A stretch of 64,000 nucleotides of DNA, taken from contig NZ_VCNH01000008.1 of the NCBI RefSeq assembly GCF_024355225.1, positions 1,302,001-1,366,000 on the forward strand, written 5' to 3'. This document shows positions 1-8,705 of the stretch, piece by piece. The stretch is from Roseovarius sp. M141. Its GTDB lineage: Bacteria; Pseudomonadota; Alphaproteobacteria; Rhodobacterales; Rhodobacteraceae. Made by a program: the position numbers and the translations under genes. Within the stretch, counting starts at the first letter, position 1, and the number at the start of each line of letters is the position of its first letter. The notes under the pieces are model-generated. The model saw only the letters and a list, made by a program, of their open reading frames with translations, did no database searches and was not told the origin of the DNA.

Positions 1-325
<325 letters not shown>

Positions 326-564
326 TTAGGGCGGCGTCCTGTCTTTGGGTGCAAAAGGGTGCCGACGACTCTGGTCGGCTGGTTGACGCCCTTATAGAGA
401 CGCCCCCGATGCGGTTAAAGGGGCTGTTTTGGCGATATAAGCATCAAATCGCCGGTTTGGCCCGGTAATTTGCAGGGGGAATAGGGCAGAGGAACAGGCG
501 CAGGCGTGATGTGTTGTAGAGCTAACCGGAGCGCTTGTCCGGCGGATAATGAGGGGGACACGTG

Positions 565-771
565 ATGGTGATCGTGGTCGGGCTGATTGTGGCCTTCGTC
601 CTTGTGCTGATCTTCTCGGATCGCAAGACGCGCAACTGCCGCTGGCGCGAAGATCGCACGCTGGATGCGGGCAACGGGCGGGCCTATCGCTGTATGGCCT
701 GTGGTGCGCTGACCCACACCACCGATGGCAAGCCGCCAAAGGATTGCAAGGCAGATGACAAAGCGCTTTAG
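565..771 (+). CDS. Small membrane protein with a cysteine pair
   Basis: This 68-residue protein has one strongly hydrophobic N-terminal segment (about residues 1-18, rich in Val, Ile and Leu) and then a basic cytoplasmic-type tail. A CMAC motif near residue 44 could bind a metal. A GAGGGGG ribosome site at 551-557 lies 7 bases before ATG 565; a GTG at 562 in the same frame is a weaker alternative. The gene is divergent from mreB and 36 bases before the DUF1989 gene. I do not recognise a named family; it looks like a lineage-specific single-pass protein. Confidence 0.7.
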   Translation: MVIVVGLIVAFVLVLIFSDRKTRNCRWREDRTLDAGNGRAYRCMACGALTHTTDGKPPKDCKADDKAL

Positions 772-807
772 TGGCGCGGAACCGTATTTTCTGCACGCGA
801 GGCCCAG

Positions 808-1674
808 ATGATCGAACCCCAGGATGCCGCCGCCCGCAGGGCCGTACCACCGGTTATCTGCTATCCCAACGACACGCTGCCACAGCCCGATCTGGCGTTA
901 TACGATTCGGCGCGGGCCGGTGCGGTCAAGGTGACCGAGGTGCAGGTTGCGCCGCGCGATGCCGCCTCTTTTCGGGTGGAGGCGGGCCAGTTCTTTCGCA
1001 TCACGTCTGTGGATGGGCCACAGGTGGGTGATCTGAACCTGTGGAACGCCGCCGACCTGACCGAGCGGTTCTATTCCGGCAAGACGCGCGCGCTGCATGG
1101 CACGCATATCACGCGGGGCGAGCGGATGTGGTCCAGCCTGCCCAGCCTGCGCCCGATGGCGACGATTACCGACGATACGCTGCGCTGGTATGGCTTCGAC
1201 AGCTTTGGCGGATCGGTGCATGACGTGATCGGTACGCGCTGCGATCCCTATACCGGCAATCTGCTGGCGGGTGGGCAGTATCATCACTGCTGCCATTCCA
1301 ACCTGATCCGCGCGCTGGCCGATGAGACGGGACTGCCGCTGCACGAGGCCGAACGTCATGTGCATGACGTGCTGAACGTGTTCATGTGTACCGGCTTTAC
1401 CCGCGCCACCGGCCAGTATTTCATGAAGGCCAGCCCCGTTCGCCCCGGTGATTATCTGGAGTTTTTCGCCGAAATCGACCTGATCGGCGCGCTGTCAGCC
1501 TGTCCCGGTGGCGATTGTTCGACCCAGCATTCCAGCGACGTAGCCGCGTGTTATCCCCTTCTGGTCGAGGTGTTCGCCCCCACCCCCGGCGCGCTGAAGG
1601 GTTGGGGCAGCCCGGCGCTGAATGGCTATGACCGCACCCACGGGCGCGGCCCGGTCGCGGGGCGCGCAGGATGA
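808..1674 (+). CDS. DUF1989 (urea carboxylase-associated) family protein
   Basis: The 288-residue protein carries the DUF1989 domain over about residues 40-250, the fold found in urea-carboxylase-associated proteins and in the N-terminal half of TMAO demethylase. The probable metal-binding cysteines are C145, C162 (in CHSNL), C232 and C237. They line up with C277, C303, C362 and C367 of Tdm at 47603-49972. The next gene, a cupin, overlaps the stop by 4 bases (ATGA), so the two are very probably translated together. A role on a small amine or urea-type substrate is inference. There is no GcvT domain here, so it is not itself a TMAO demethylase. Confidence 0.85.
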   Translation: MIEPQDAAARRAVPPVICYPNDTLPQPDLALYDSARAGAVKVTEVQVAPRDAASFRVEAGQFFRITSVDGPQVGDLNLWNAADLTERFYSGKTRALHGTHITRGERMWSSLPSLRPMATITDDTLRWYGFDSFGGSVHDVIGTRCDPYTGNLLAGGQYHHCCHSNLIRALADETGLPLHEAERHVHDVLNVFMCTGFTRATGQYFMKASPVRPGDYLEFFAEIDLIGALSACPGGDCSTQHSSDVAACYPLLVEVFAPTPGALKGWGSPALNGYDRTHGRGPVAGRAG

Positions 1675-2042
1675 TCGGCTATGCCCCCGGTGCCGATGTC
1701 GGCCCGCTGGAGGAATGGCCGCTGGTGGGTCCGGCCAGCGATTACGTGATCCGGCGCGGTACGCCGCGCACCTATGGCCGCCTTGATGCCGGTGGGCCGG
1801 GCCATCCCACCCGGTTCGGCATCTGGCGCTGCACGCCCGGCGCGTTCGAGTGCACCGAGCAGGGGGACGAACTGATGACAATCCTCGCGGGCCGTTGCCG
1901 CCTGACCGACCATGCGACCGGTGAGGTGCGCGATCTGGCGGTGGGCGACAGCCTGTTCGTGCGCGACGGCAGCCGCGTGACGTGGGATGTGTCCGAAGAA
2001 GTGACGAAAGTGTTTTTGGGGTGGAAGGCAGCTGGGTATTAG
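1671..2042 (+). CDS. Cupin domain-containing protein
   Basis: This 123-residue single-domain protein contains a cupin barrel of the DUF861 / ureidoglycine-type group: GIWRCTPGAFECTEQGDELMT matches cupin motif 1 and GDSLFVRDGSRVTWDV matches motif 2. The motif-1 histidines are largely replaced (residues EQGDE), so its metal content is uncertain. Its ATG overlaps the stop of the DUF1989 gene. The pairing suggests a two-gene unit acting on one small nitrogenous metabolite; the substrate cannot be named from sequence. Confidence 0.85.
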   Translation: MIGYAPGADVGPLEEWPLVGPASDYVIRRGTPRTYGRLDAGGPGHPTRFGIWRCTPGAFECTEQGDELMTILAGRCRLTDHATGEVRDLAVGDSLFVRDGSRVTWDVSEEVTKVFLGWKAAGY

Positions 2043-2387
2043 GGGCATTTCGCCCAAGCGAATCGACTGAGCTAAGGCGGACCACCAAATACGCAGCCAT
2101 GGTGATTATCATCCGCGATGCCAGATGCCAGCCATGCGGGACCTAGTTGCCGTTTGCTGCATTTGCGCTCACGACTGTCTTCAGAAGACCTGCCGTTCAA
2201 CAAACGGTGGTTTTAGGAAGCTGTCCTAGAGCAGGAATTATAGCTTTGGACACGGCGTGAGTGCCTTTCTTGTCAGCAACTCTGCATTTCCTGAGGTGCA
2301 GAAAGGCCCTGGCGACTGTCGGTTTCTCGAGGCTTGCGGCGAGGATGAATCGTCAGTACTTTTAATAAAAATTAGGATTTTTGCGCT
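2043..2387. other. Gene-free stretch between the cupin and Hint genes
   Basis: No convincing coding frame is visible in these 345 bases. They hold a weak hairpin at 2193-2207 and an A/T-rich segment (about 2357-2380) just before the Hint gene that could contain its promoter. Confidence 0.6.
2193..2214 (+). terminator. Possible weak intrinsic terminator after the cupin gene
   Basis: A stem CCGTT / AACGG with a CAACA loop is followed after TGG by TTTT. The stem is only 5 bp and lies 150 bases past the stop, so this is tentative. Confidence 0.3.
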
Positions 2388-3533
2388 ATGCCAACATATA
2401 ATGTGAACCAGTTTTATCTCGGGGTTTTTGCAGATTTCGACCCGGTCGAAAGCTCTTCCTCGAACCCGAATAATGGCTTCAATGAAAATCAAACCGTACC
2501 CGGTTTCACGCCAGGGACTGTGTTTGACAACTCAAATATGCAACTGTTGAACATCACTCAAAACGATACCGTTAGGGAGGGTCGAACTGACCGCCTCGAA
2601 GAAAACGATTTTGTAAACAGACCCACAAACCCGCTTGGTGCAGACAGCTTTACCTACAATCCTGGAAGCGGGAGCACGACTTCAAATATCGACTCTGCAT
2701 TCACCTGGAATGTAACTGTCACTCTTGGAGATGGGAGTACTTTTACGACGAGAATCCCCTTTGCCCAACTTGAAAACGGGGCCGTTATTACGAATGTTGG
2801 CACCGCTTTTGATAATCTTAATATTCAGTCCATTCGTCTGGATAGCTTTGATTCAGGGAACTATTTTGGGCTTACCCCCAATCGTTCGATTGATGGGGGC
2901 GCGTTTGTCTGCTTCACGCGCGGAACCCAGATCGCGACACGCGAAGGCTATGTTGCGGTTGAGGACCTCTCCGCTGGGGATCGTGTGATGACGATGGATA
3001 ACGGGTATCAGGAAATTCGCTGGATAGGGTCACGCAAGATCGATGCAATTGATCTGAAAATGCACCCTAAGCTACTACCTATCCGGATCAAAGCGGGCGC
3101 AATGGGGCCCAACGCGCCAACGCAAGACCTCACAGTCTCTCCGCAACACCGGATGTTGATACGCTCCGCCATCGCCACGCGCATGTTTGACCGTAGTGAA
3201 GTGCTGGTCCCGGCCAAAAAACTGCTGGCGCTTGATGGGGTCGATATCGTTGAAGACGCAACCGAGGTGGAATATTTTCACATCCTGTTTGACCGTCACG
3301 AGATCATTATTGCCAATGGCGCGCCATCCGAGAGCCTGTTCACCGGGTCCGAGGCCCTTAAATCGCTCAGCCTTGAGGCATATGAGGAAATCACCACGCT
3401 GTTCCCACATGTGCTTGCCCAGGATTACGAGCCTATCCCGGCGCGGTACATCCCGCAGAGAGGCAAGCTGATGACAAAGCTGGCCCAGCGGCACCAAAGC
3501 AATCGTAAATCTCTGTTGCAGGGCGTGCAGTAA
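2388..3533 (+). CDS. Hint (Hedgehog/intein) domain protein
   Basis: This 381-residue protein has an N-terminal Asn/Ser/Thr-rich region (1-165) with no signal peptide, and a C-terminal Hint_2-type domain (about 173-340). The Hint block starts CFTRGTQI with candidate nucleophile C175, then GDRVMTMDNG, and later SPQHRML with H254, matching the first-block Cys and the later His of Hint autoprocessing domains. Alphaproteobacteria carry many such proteins, often exported and adhesin-like, with no known extein splicing. The Asn-rich, GC-poor N-terminus differs in composition from neighbouring genes, which suggests transfer. The partner substrate is unknown. Confidence 0.85.
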   Translation: MPTYNVNQFYLGVFADFDPVESSSSNPNNGFNENQTVPGFTPGTVFDNSNMQLLNITQNDTVREGRTDRLEENDFVNRPTNPLGADSFTYNPGSGSTTSNIDSAFTWNVTVTLGDGSTFTTRIPFAQLENGAVITNVGTAFDNLNIQSIRLDSFDSGNYFGLTPNRSIDGGAFVCFTRGTQIATREGYVAVEDLSAGDRVMTMDNGYQEIRWIGSRKIDAIDLKMHPKLLPIRIKAGAMGPNAPTQDLTVSPQHRMLIRSAIATRMFDRSEVLVPAKKLLALDGVDIVEDATEVEYFHILFDRHEIIIANGAPSESLFTGSEALKSLSLEAYEEITTLFPHVLAQDYEPIPARYIPQRGKLMTKLAQRHQSNRKSLLQGVQ

Positions 3534-3899
3534 GGCAGCCCCCGCTTCAAAGTTAACCGGCTAGGCGTAAGCTTGGACTATTGCGCTTGTTTTTGACGGG
3601 CGCAAAGGACCTCGCTTAACGCCGCCAATAAGCCCGTTCAAAACCCAAGCAGGTGTTGAAGGTTTTTGGCTCTTTCGAGATAGCAGTCTTTCGTGGCGTT
3701 GCAGAATTTCGGTAACTTGGGCTCTTGCACTAACTCGCTCCGCGATAGGGCGTCTGTTTGTTGCGTTGCGCTGAGCTGGGATTTGTTTCGCGTTTTGAGA
3801 TGTTGGGTGTGTGCTGTTGATCGAGGTGTTTTTGCCTCGATTGACAGAGGACATTCCGATCAACATTCAACAATCGACACCGATGCCCCCCGCGCTCGC
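3534..3899. other. Gene-poor flank of the integrase relic, with a hairpin
   Basis: No supportable gene. A perfect 7-bp hairpin, ATCGAGG / CCTCGAT with loop TGTTTTTG, lies at 3820-3841, about 60 bases before the recognisable integrase sequence. Its position suggests it belongs to the old mobile element, since IS91-like elements end in hairpins. Confidence 0.45.
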
Positions 3900-4196
3900 A
3901 TGATCGCGGACATGACAGCGCGCACGCTTGGGCCCGCATCACAGACCAGCCACCTGCGCGTCTGCAAGCGGTTTGCGGCTTGGTTGGGTCGGTCACCGGA
4001 GACCGCGACACCGGATGATGTGCGGGATTTTCAACGGCATCTTGTTGAGACCGGCACCAGTACCTGCACGCGCAATCAGACCATGACCGGGGTCAAATTC
4101 CTGTTCCGTGTGACGTTACGACGGCACGATCTTGTAGCCGGGATCTTCAGCCTGAAAGAGCCCGTATAGGTGCCACTGGTGCTGAGCAAAAAGGAG
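3900..4196 (+). pseudogene. N-terminal fragment of a tyrosine-type site-specific integrase
   Basis: Codons from 3900 give a sequence typical of the SAM-like N-terminal domain of phage-type integrases that travel with IS91-like transposases (RMIADMTARTLGPASQTSHL, then FAAWLGRSPETATPDDVRDF and TMTGVKFLFRVTLRRHDL). The frame meets a TAG stop at 4167-4169 exactly where intact relatives read through EP-Q-K-VP. It then continues in the same frame with VPLVLSKKE before similarity ends near 4196. The catalytic domain with the R-H-R-Y residues is absent. This is a dead remnant, and its presence marks past mobile-element activity. Confidence 0.7.
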
Positions 4197-5216
4197 ATCA
4201 TCTTCCGCGAGGAGATCCTCGCGGACAGGTTCGAACGGGCAGTCATCGGGTTCAAGAAGGATGCACCGATCGACCGTATCCGGGAGAAGCAGGCGGAGTT
4301 TTCCGAGAGCCTCGCGGATTGGCGCAAGATGCATCCCCACCTGGCGCCTTGGGAAGAACTACAGAACTGGACTTCCGCGAACCTGAGTCCTGCCTACCGC
4401 ACCGACCCGAACGACCACTCGAAAAGCTCGTTGGTGGGGCCGAACCTTGCCTCGGCCGCATTCCCGCGCTTGTGGGTCAATAGCTCCATCCAGACTGCCA
4501 ACGAGATCGACAAGACCGTGGGCTTCCCGATCCTGTCGCCGCGCTATCGTGCCGCCTATCGACGATTCGGCATCGACGACCCAGATCTCCGCGCTGCCAT
4601 CAGCCGCAGGATCATCCACGCAACGAGTCAGCCAACTTCCACCTTCATGAACGCCACCCGCGAGCGCGTCAGTATCATCCAGCGTGCGGGTGGCCGCAGC
4701 TCTCGTGTGGGTGCCACATACATCAACGGCGCCGCCTACAATCCGCGTGTCCTGATCGCCCTGATGAACATATGGCGCGTGCATTACAACGTCTTCGACT
4801 GGAGGCCCTACAGAAGAACGCCTCTGGAGGCAGAAGCATCAACTCCGGAAGGCCCAACGACAGCTGCTGCGGAGGATGCTGCGGATCTGGCAGAGAATGG
4901 CGAGCAGCTGAGACGCCTCGTGGTTCCGGGGACAGACAAGACGATCCTTGTGCCGAAGAGGCGCGCCAACAAAGTCGTCCGGACTACGCCGGCGATGCGG
5001 ATGGGTGTCCATCAGCCGTCGCAACCGAAGCGCTCGGGGCAGGAAGCGAACAGTGCCAAGGAGGCGGAAGCCTCGGCCGGAGCCAACCAGAAGAAGCGAG
5101 ACCGCCGATGGGACGACCGTCCTCACCTGCCCGACCTCGCCAGGATTTCTCTACCAACCCTGGCTGTTCCACGGCACGCCGATGTGGGTAAAACTTCAGG
5201 GTCGATGACGGGCTGA
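4170..5216 (+). CDS. Chimeric open frame of unknown function downstream of the integrase relic
   Basis: An open frame of 348 codons starts at GTG 4170. Its first 9 residues are still integrase sequence; after that it is unrelated. Residues about 10-220 look like real protein (balanced composition, segment GAAYNPRVLIALMNIWRVHY), perhaps the remains of a transposase-like gene. The last 120 residues are Ala/Glu/Lys-rich low complexity. There is no plausible ribosome site at 4170. I cannot assign a family. It may be a decayed gene joined by deletion to the integrase rather than an expressed protein. Confidence 0.35.
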   Translation: MPLVLSKKEIIFREEILADRFERAVIGFKKDAPIDRIREKQAEFSESLADWRKMHPHLAPWEELQNWTSANLSPAYRTDPNDHSKSSLVGPNLASAAFPRLWVNSSIQTANEIDKTVGFPILSPRYRAAYRRFGIDDPDLRAAISRRIIHATSQPTSTFMNATRERVSIIQRAGGRSSRVGATYINGAAYNPRVLIALMNIWRVHYNVFDWRPYRRTPLEAEASTPEGPTTAAAEDAADLAENGEQLRRLVVPGTDKTILVPKRRANKVVRTTPAMRMGVHQPSQPKRSGQEANSAKEAEASAGANQKKRDRRWDDRPHLPDLARISLPTLAVPRHADVGKTSGSMTG

Positions 5217-5224
5217 AACGGAAA

Positions 5225-5250
5225 ACGGGCGACAGTTTCCTGTCGCCCGT
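5225..5250 (-). terminator. Intrinsic terminator of ctaD
   Basis: A perfect 11-bp stem, ACGGGCGACAG with loop TTTC and CTGTCGCCCGT. Read on the minus strand it is followed by TTTTCCG, and it sits 67 bases beyond the ctaD stop. Confidence 0.85.
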
Positions 5251-5317
5251 GTCCTACAACTCGGAATGGCTCCGGATCACTCCGGGGCCGTTCCTCTATT
5301 TCACATCATCCGGCGCC

Positions 5318-6991
5318 TTAGTGCGCGTGGCCCTTGTCCCAGTCTTCGCGCTTGGGAAGCTGCTCGAACGTGTGTTCGGGCGGGGGGCTGGGCAGGGTCC
5401 ATTCCAGCGTGTCCGCATATTCGTTCCACGGGTTCGCCTGTGGGCTGGGGCGGCCGCGCAGCAGCGACCAGGCCATGATGCCGAAGAAGAACACGAAGCT
5501 GGCGAAGGACAGGAACGCACCCATGGACGACCACCAGTTCCACGGCGCGAACGCCTCGGGGTAGTCGATATAGCGGCGCGGCATGCCCTGACGGCCCAGG
5601 AAGTGCTGCGGGAAGAATGTCAGGTTGGCCCCGATGAACATCGCGTAGAAGTGCAGCTTGCCCGCCCATTCGGGATACATCTTGCCGGTCATCTTGGGGA
5701 AGTAGAAGTAGATCCCCGCAAAGATGGCAAAGACGGCGCCAAGGCTCATCACGTAGTGGAAATGCGCCACGACGTAGTAGGTGTCGTGATAGGCACGGTC
5801 GATGCCGGCCTGTGCCAGCACCACGCCGGTCACACCGCCCACGGTGAACAGGAACAGGAACCCGAACGCCCAGAGCATCGGCGTCTTGAACTCGATCGAG
5901 CCGCCCCACATCGTCGCGATCCAGCTGAACACCTTCACCCCCGTGGGCACGGCGATCACCATTGTCGCCAGCATGAAGTAGCTCTGCTGCGTCAACGACA
6001 TACCCACGGTGTACATGTGGTGCGCCCAGACGACAAAGCCCAGCGCGCCAATGGCGATCAACGCCCAGACCATCGGCAGGTAGCCGAAGATCGGCTTGCG
6101 GCTGAACGTGGCGATGACGTGGCTGATGATGCCGAAGCCGGGCAGGATGATGATGTACACCTCGGGGTGGCCAAAGAACCACAGGATGTGCTGGTAGAGG
6201 ATCGGATCGCCCCCGCCCGCCGGATCGAAGAACGTCGTGCCAAAGTTCCGGTCGGTCAGCAGCATCGTGATAGCGCCCGCCAGAACCGGCAGCGCCAGCA
6301 GGATCATCCATGCGGTGACAAAGATAGACCACGCGAACAGCGGAACCTTGAACAGGGTCATGCCCGGCGCGCGCATGTTCAGGAAAGTCGTGATCATGTT
6401 GATCGCCCCCAGGATCGAACTGGCGCCCGACACGTGAACGGCAAAGATCGCGAGGTCAGTGGAAATGCCCATCTCGCTGGTCGACAGCGGCGGATAGAGC
6501 ACCCATCCGATTCCCGATCCGGTCTGCCCGTTCCCACCCGGCGACAGCAGCGATGCGACACCCAGCGATGTACCGGCCACATACAGCCAGAACGACAGGT
6601 TGTTCATCCGCGGGAACGCCATGTCCGGCGCGCCAATCTGAAGCGGCATGATGTAGTTGCCAAACCCGCCAAAAAGCGCGGGAATCACCACGAAGAACAT
6701 CATAAGGACACCGTGATACGTGATCATCACGTTCCACAGATGCCCGTTTGGCGTGCAGGCGGCGGTGCTGTCGGCGATGAAACGTGCGCCTTCGAGGCAC
6801 ATGTACTGAACGCCCGGCTCCATAAGCTCCAACCGCATGTAGACGGTGAAAAGGACCGAGATCAGGCCGACAAATGCCGACACGATCAGATAAAGGATAC
6901 CGATATCCTTGTGGTTCGTGGACATGAACCACCGGGTAAAGAACCCTCGTTCGTCGTGGTGGTCGTGGCCATGAATGGCTGCATCTGCCAT
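5318..6991 (-). CDS. ctaD: Cytochrome c oxidase subunit I, aa3 type
   Basis: The 557-residue protein is the catalytic heme-copper subunit, an inner-membrane protein with about 12 helices that reduces O2 to water and pumps protons. All ligands are visible: heme a His93 and His412, heme a3 His410, CuB His275, His324 and His325, and the cross-linked Tyr279 in HPEVY. The numbering is one less than in the Paracoccus enzyme. AGGAGGCGCCCA precedes the ATG. It stands alone with its own terminator; the other oxidase subunits are not adjacent, which is common in Rhodobacterales. The opposite strand is open for 602 codons, but that is a shadow. Confidence 0.98.
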   Translation of the reverse strand: MADAAIHGHDHHDERGFFTRWFMSTNHKDIGILYLIVSAFVGLISVLFTVYMRLELMEPGVQYMCLEGARFIADSTAACTPNGHLWNVMITYHGVLMMFFVVIPALFGGFGNYIMPLQIGAPDMAFPRMNNLSFWLYVAGTSLGVASLLSPGGNGQTGSGIGWVLYPPLSTSEMGISTDLAIFAVHVSGASSILGAINMITTFLNMRAPGMTLFKVPLFAWSIFVTAWMILLALPVLAGAITMLLTDRNFGTTFFDPAGGGDPILYQHILWFFGHPEVYIIILPGFGIISHVIATFSRKPIFGYLPMVWALIAIGALGFVVWAHHMYTVGMSLTQQSYFMLATMVIAVPTGVKVFSWIATMWGGSIEFKTPMLWAFGFLFLFTVGGVTGVVLAQAGIDRAYHDTYYVVAHFHYVMSLGAVFAIFAGIYFYFPKMTGKMYPEWAGKLHFYAMFIGANLTFFPQHFLGRQGMPRRYIDYPEAFAPWNWWSSMGAFLSFASFVFFFGIMAWSLLRGRPSPQANPWNEYADTLEWTLPSPPPEHTFEQLPKREDWDKGHAH

Positions 6992-7375
6992 TGGGCGCCT
7001 CCTGCTGGTATGGGTCCATGCGCCTGTCGCAGGTCTGCGCGCACACGGGATGTCTAATCCTGCGTTTTAGTCTGCCAACCACCTTCGGGCAATGTCAGAG
7101 TGCGGTCTGGCCAAAATAATTTGTCACATCCCCCTTGCGCTCTGCACAAACAGGCACGCGCGCGCTGCACGAAACAGATGGAGCGCCGCGCCGACCGGGA
7201 GGCGATGCGTTCAGACCGGACAAGGCTATGGTACTGCACATGAGGGTCGGCTGGGGGCAAGAGGTGAGAAAAAAATAGACTGCCGGGAACCAATCGTCGT
7301 AGCGTCGTGTTGATGCCCCGAACGACGCTATAAACTTGCGCTACGCAGGAGGGTGTCTTTTAGTTGGAGGAATAC
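6992..7375. promoter_or_regulatory. Divergent intergenic region between ctaD and the HdeA-like gene
   Basis: These 384 bases separate two divergent genes and must carry both promoters. I see no coding frame with a credible start and no clear operator palindrome. Confidence 0.5.
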
Positions 7376-7777
7376 ATGATTAATTTTCGCAAACTGACCG
7401 CCGCCACCGCGATTCTGGGTGTGAGCACCGTTATGTCGACTGCGGCCTTTGCGCAGGACGATATGACATGCGGCGATTTCAATGCGCTCGACGCTGACGG
7501 TCAGATGGAGGCCGCAATGATGCAAGGGCCCGATGGCGGCCTTGATCAGGCCCATGACGAAGCCAGAGGCGCAGACGGCACCGAAGAAGGGGTCGACGTC
7601 GAGATGAGCACCAGCGACACGGTTGAGGCCAACAGTGACTCGGGCCAGGAAGGTCAGCAGGACATGGCGCGCGGCGACGAGATGGTCGCGGCGGTGATGG
7701 AGCACTGCAGCAACGGCGACGAGTTGCTGGTTAAAGACGCGCGTCATCCCGGCGACGATGCTGCAAGGACCGAATGA
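7376..7777 (+). CDS. HdeA-like periplasmic protein
   Basis: This 133-residue protein has a signal peptide (MINFRKLTAATAILGVSTVM, cleavage probable after AFA at about residue 26). The mature part opens MTCGDFNALDADGQMEA and ends with AVMEHCSNGDELLV. The two cysteines match the disulfide pair of HdeA-type acid-stress chaperones, and DFxxLDxDxQ is a family signature. The middle is an acidic, Asp/Glu/Ser-rich insert, longer than in the usual 90-110-residue members. GGAGG at 7366 fixes the ATG at 7376. An acid- or envelope-stress role is inferred from family. It is monocistronic, with a strong terminator downstream. Confidence 0.75.
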   Translation: MINFRKLTAATAILGVSTVMSTAAFAQDDMTCGDFNALDADGQMEAAMMQGPDGGLDQAHDEARGADGTEEGVDVEMSTSDTVEANSDSGQEGQQDMARGDEMVAAVMEHCSNGDELLVKDARHPGDDAARTE

Positions 7778-7860
7778 TCCAGTCCCACTCTAGCGCTGCC
7801 ACGGCCGATATCCACCGTTCCCGTCCCTTCTGAGTGGTGGCTAAACGGTCAAAGCGTTAA

Positions 7861-7898
7861 GGCCCGCGATCCCGGCACGGGATCGCGGGCCAGTTTTT
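7861..7898 (+). terminator. Intrinsic terminator of the HdeA-like gene
   Basis: A perfect 13-bp stem (GGCCCGCGATCCC with GGCAC loop and its complement, 7861-7891) followed by AGTTTTTAG on the plus strand. It may also block transcripts from lipB, which converges from the right. Confidence 0.9.
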
Positions 7899-7929
7899 AG
7901 CGACGGGGTCTATTCGGGATGGCGCGGCA

Positions 7930-8622
7930 TTATCCGGCGCTCTGGAATACTTCGTCAAAGCGACGGCGCAGCGCGACGTCCACATCCGTCATCATGACGG
8001 GCAGGCCCAGATCGACCAGACTGGTCACGCCATGTTCGGCAAGACCGCAGGGCACGATGCCGCTGAAATGCTCCAGATCCGGCTCGACGTTGATCGAGAT
8101 GCCGTGAAAGCTGATCCATTTGCGCAGTCGAATCCCGATGGCTGCGATCTTTTCCTCGGGCGGCAGGCCCGCTGGCGTCAACGGCTTGTCGTGACGCTGA
8201 ACCCAAACACCCACGCGGCCGTCGCGCAGTTCGCCGGTCACGTTGAAGTCGCCCAGCACCGCGATCACCCACGCCTCGAGCTGCTGCACGAAGGCGCGCA
8301 CATCACGCCCGCGCCGCCCTACATCCAGCATGACATAAACGACACGCTGTCCCGGACCGTGATAGGTATACTGCCCCCCGCGCCGCGCCTCATGCACCGG
8401 AAAGCGGTGCGGATCGGTCAGATCCTCGGGCCGCGCCGAGGTGCCGGCGGTATACAGCGGCGGATGCTCCAGCAGCCAGATCGCCTCGGAGGCGTCGCCC
8501 GAGGCGATTCGGTCCACCCGCTCTTCCATCGCCGCAATAGCGGATAAATAGGGCGATAGCCCCTCTGAGCAGTGCCATTCAACGCCGTTTTCATCAATTT
8601 CGAAGGGTAGTGTGAGGGGCAA
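7930..8622 (-). CDS. lipB: Octanoyl-[acyl carrier protein] transferase LipB
   Basis: LipB moves octanoyl from ACP to lipoyl domains of the E2 and H proteins, the first step of lipoate synthesis. The 230-residue protein shows [12 protein letters not shown] (residues 81-92), the catalytic lysine K158 in [10 protein letters not shown], and the catalytic cysteine C192 in GIVPCGL. The start is uncertain: the first usable codon is a TTG at 8622-8620, and relatives usually begin near residue 13 (VEW). It is divergent from the gene at 8706 by 83 bases. Confidence 0.93.
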   Translation of the reverse strand: MPLTLPFEIDENGVEWHCSEGLSPYLSAIAAMEERVDRIASGDASEAIWLLEHPPLYTAGTSARPEDLTDPHRFPVHEARRGGQYTYHGPGQRVVYVMLDVGRRGRDVRAFVQQLEAWVIAVLGDFNVTGELRDGRVGVWVQRHDKPLTPAGLPPEEKIAAIGIRLRKWISFHGISINVEPDLEHFSGIVPCGLAEHGVTSLVDLGLPVMMTDVDVALRRRFDEVFQSAG

Positions 8623-8705
8623 GGCTCGACTCTGTGCAAAGGTGAGGAGAGAATTGTGCTATAATGGATAAAAAGGTGGCTGCACCTGATTAGGGGAGAT
8701 GAAGG

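Noticed and set aside
5249..7057. 602-codon plus-strand open frame opposite ctaD
   Set aside because: Arg/His-rich low-quality protein fully antisense to an unmistakable oxidase gene, and it begins inside the ctaD terminator hairpin.
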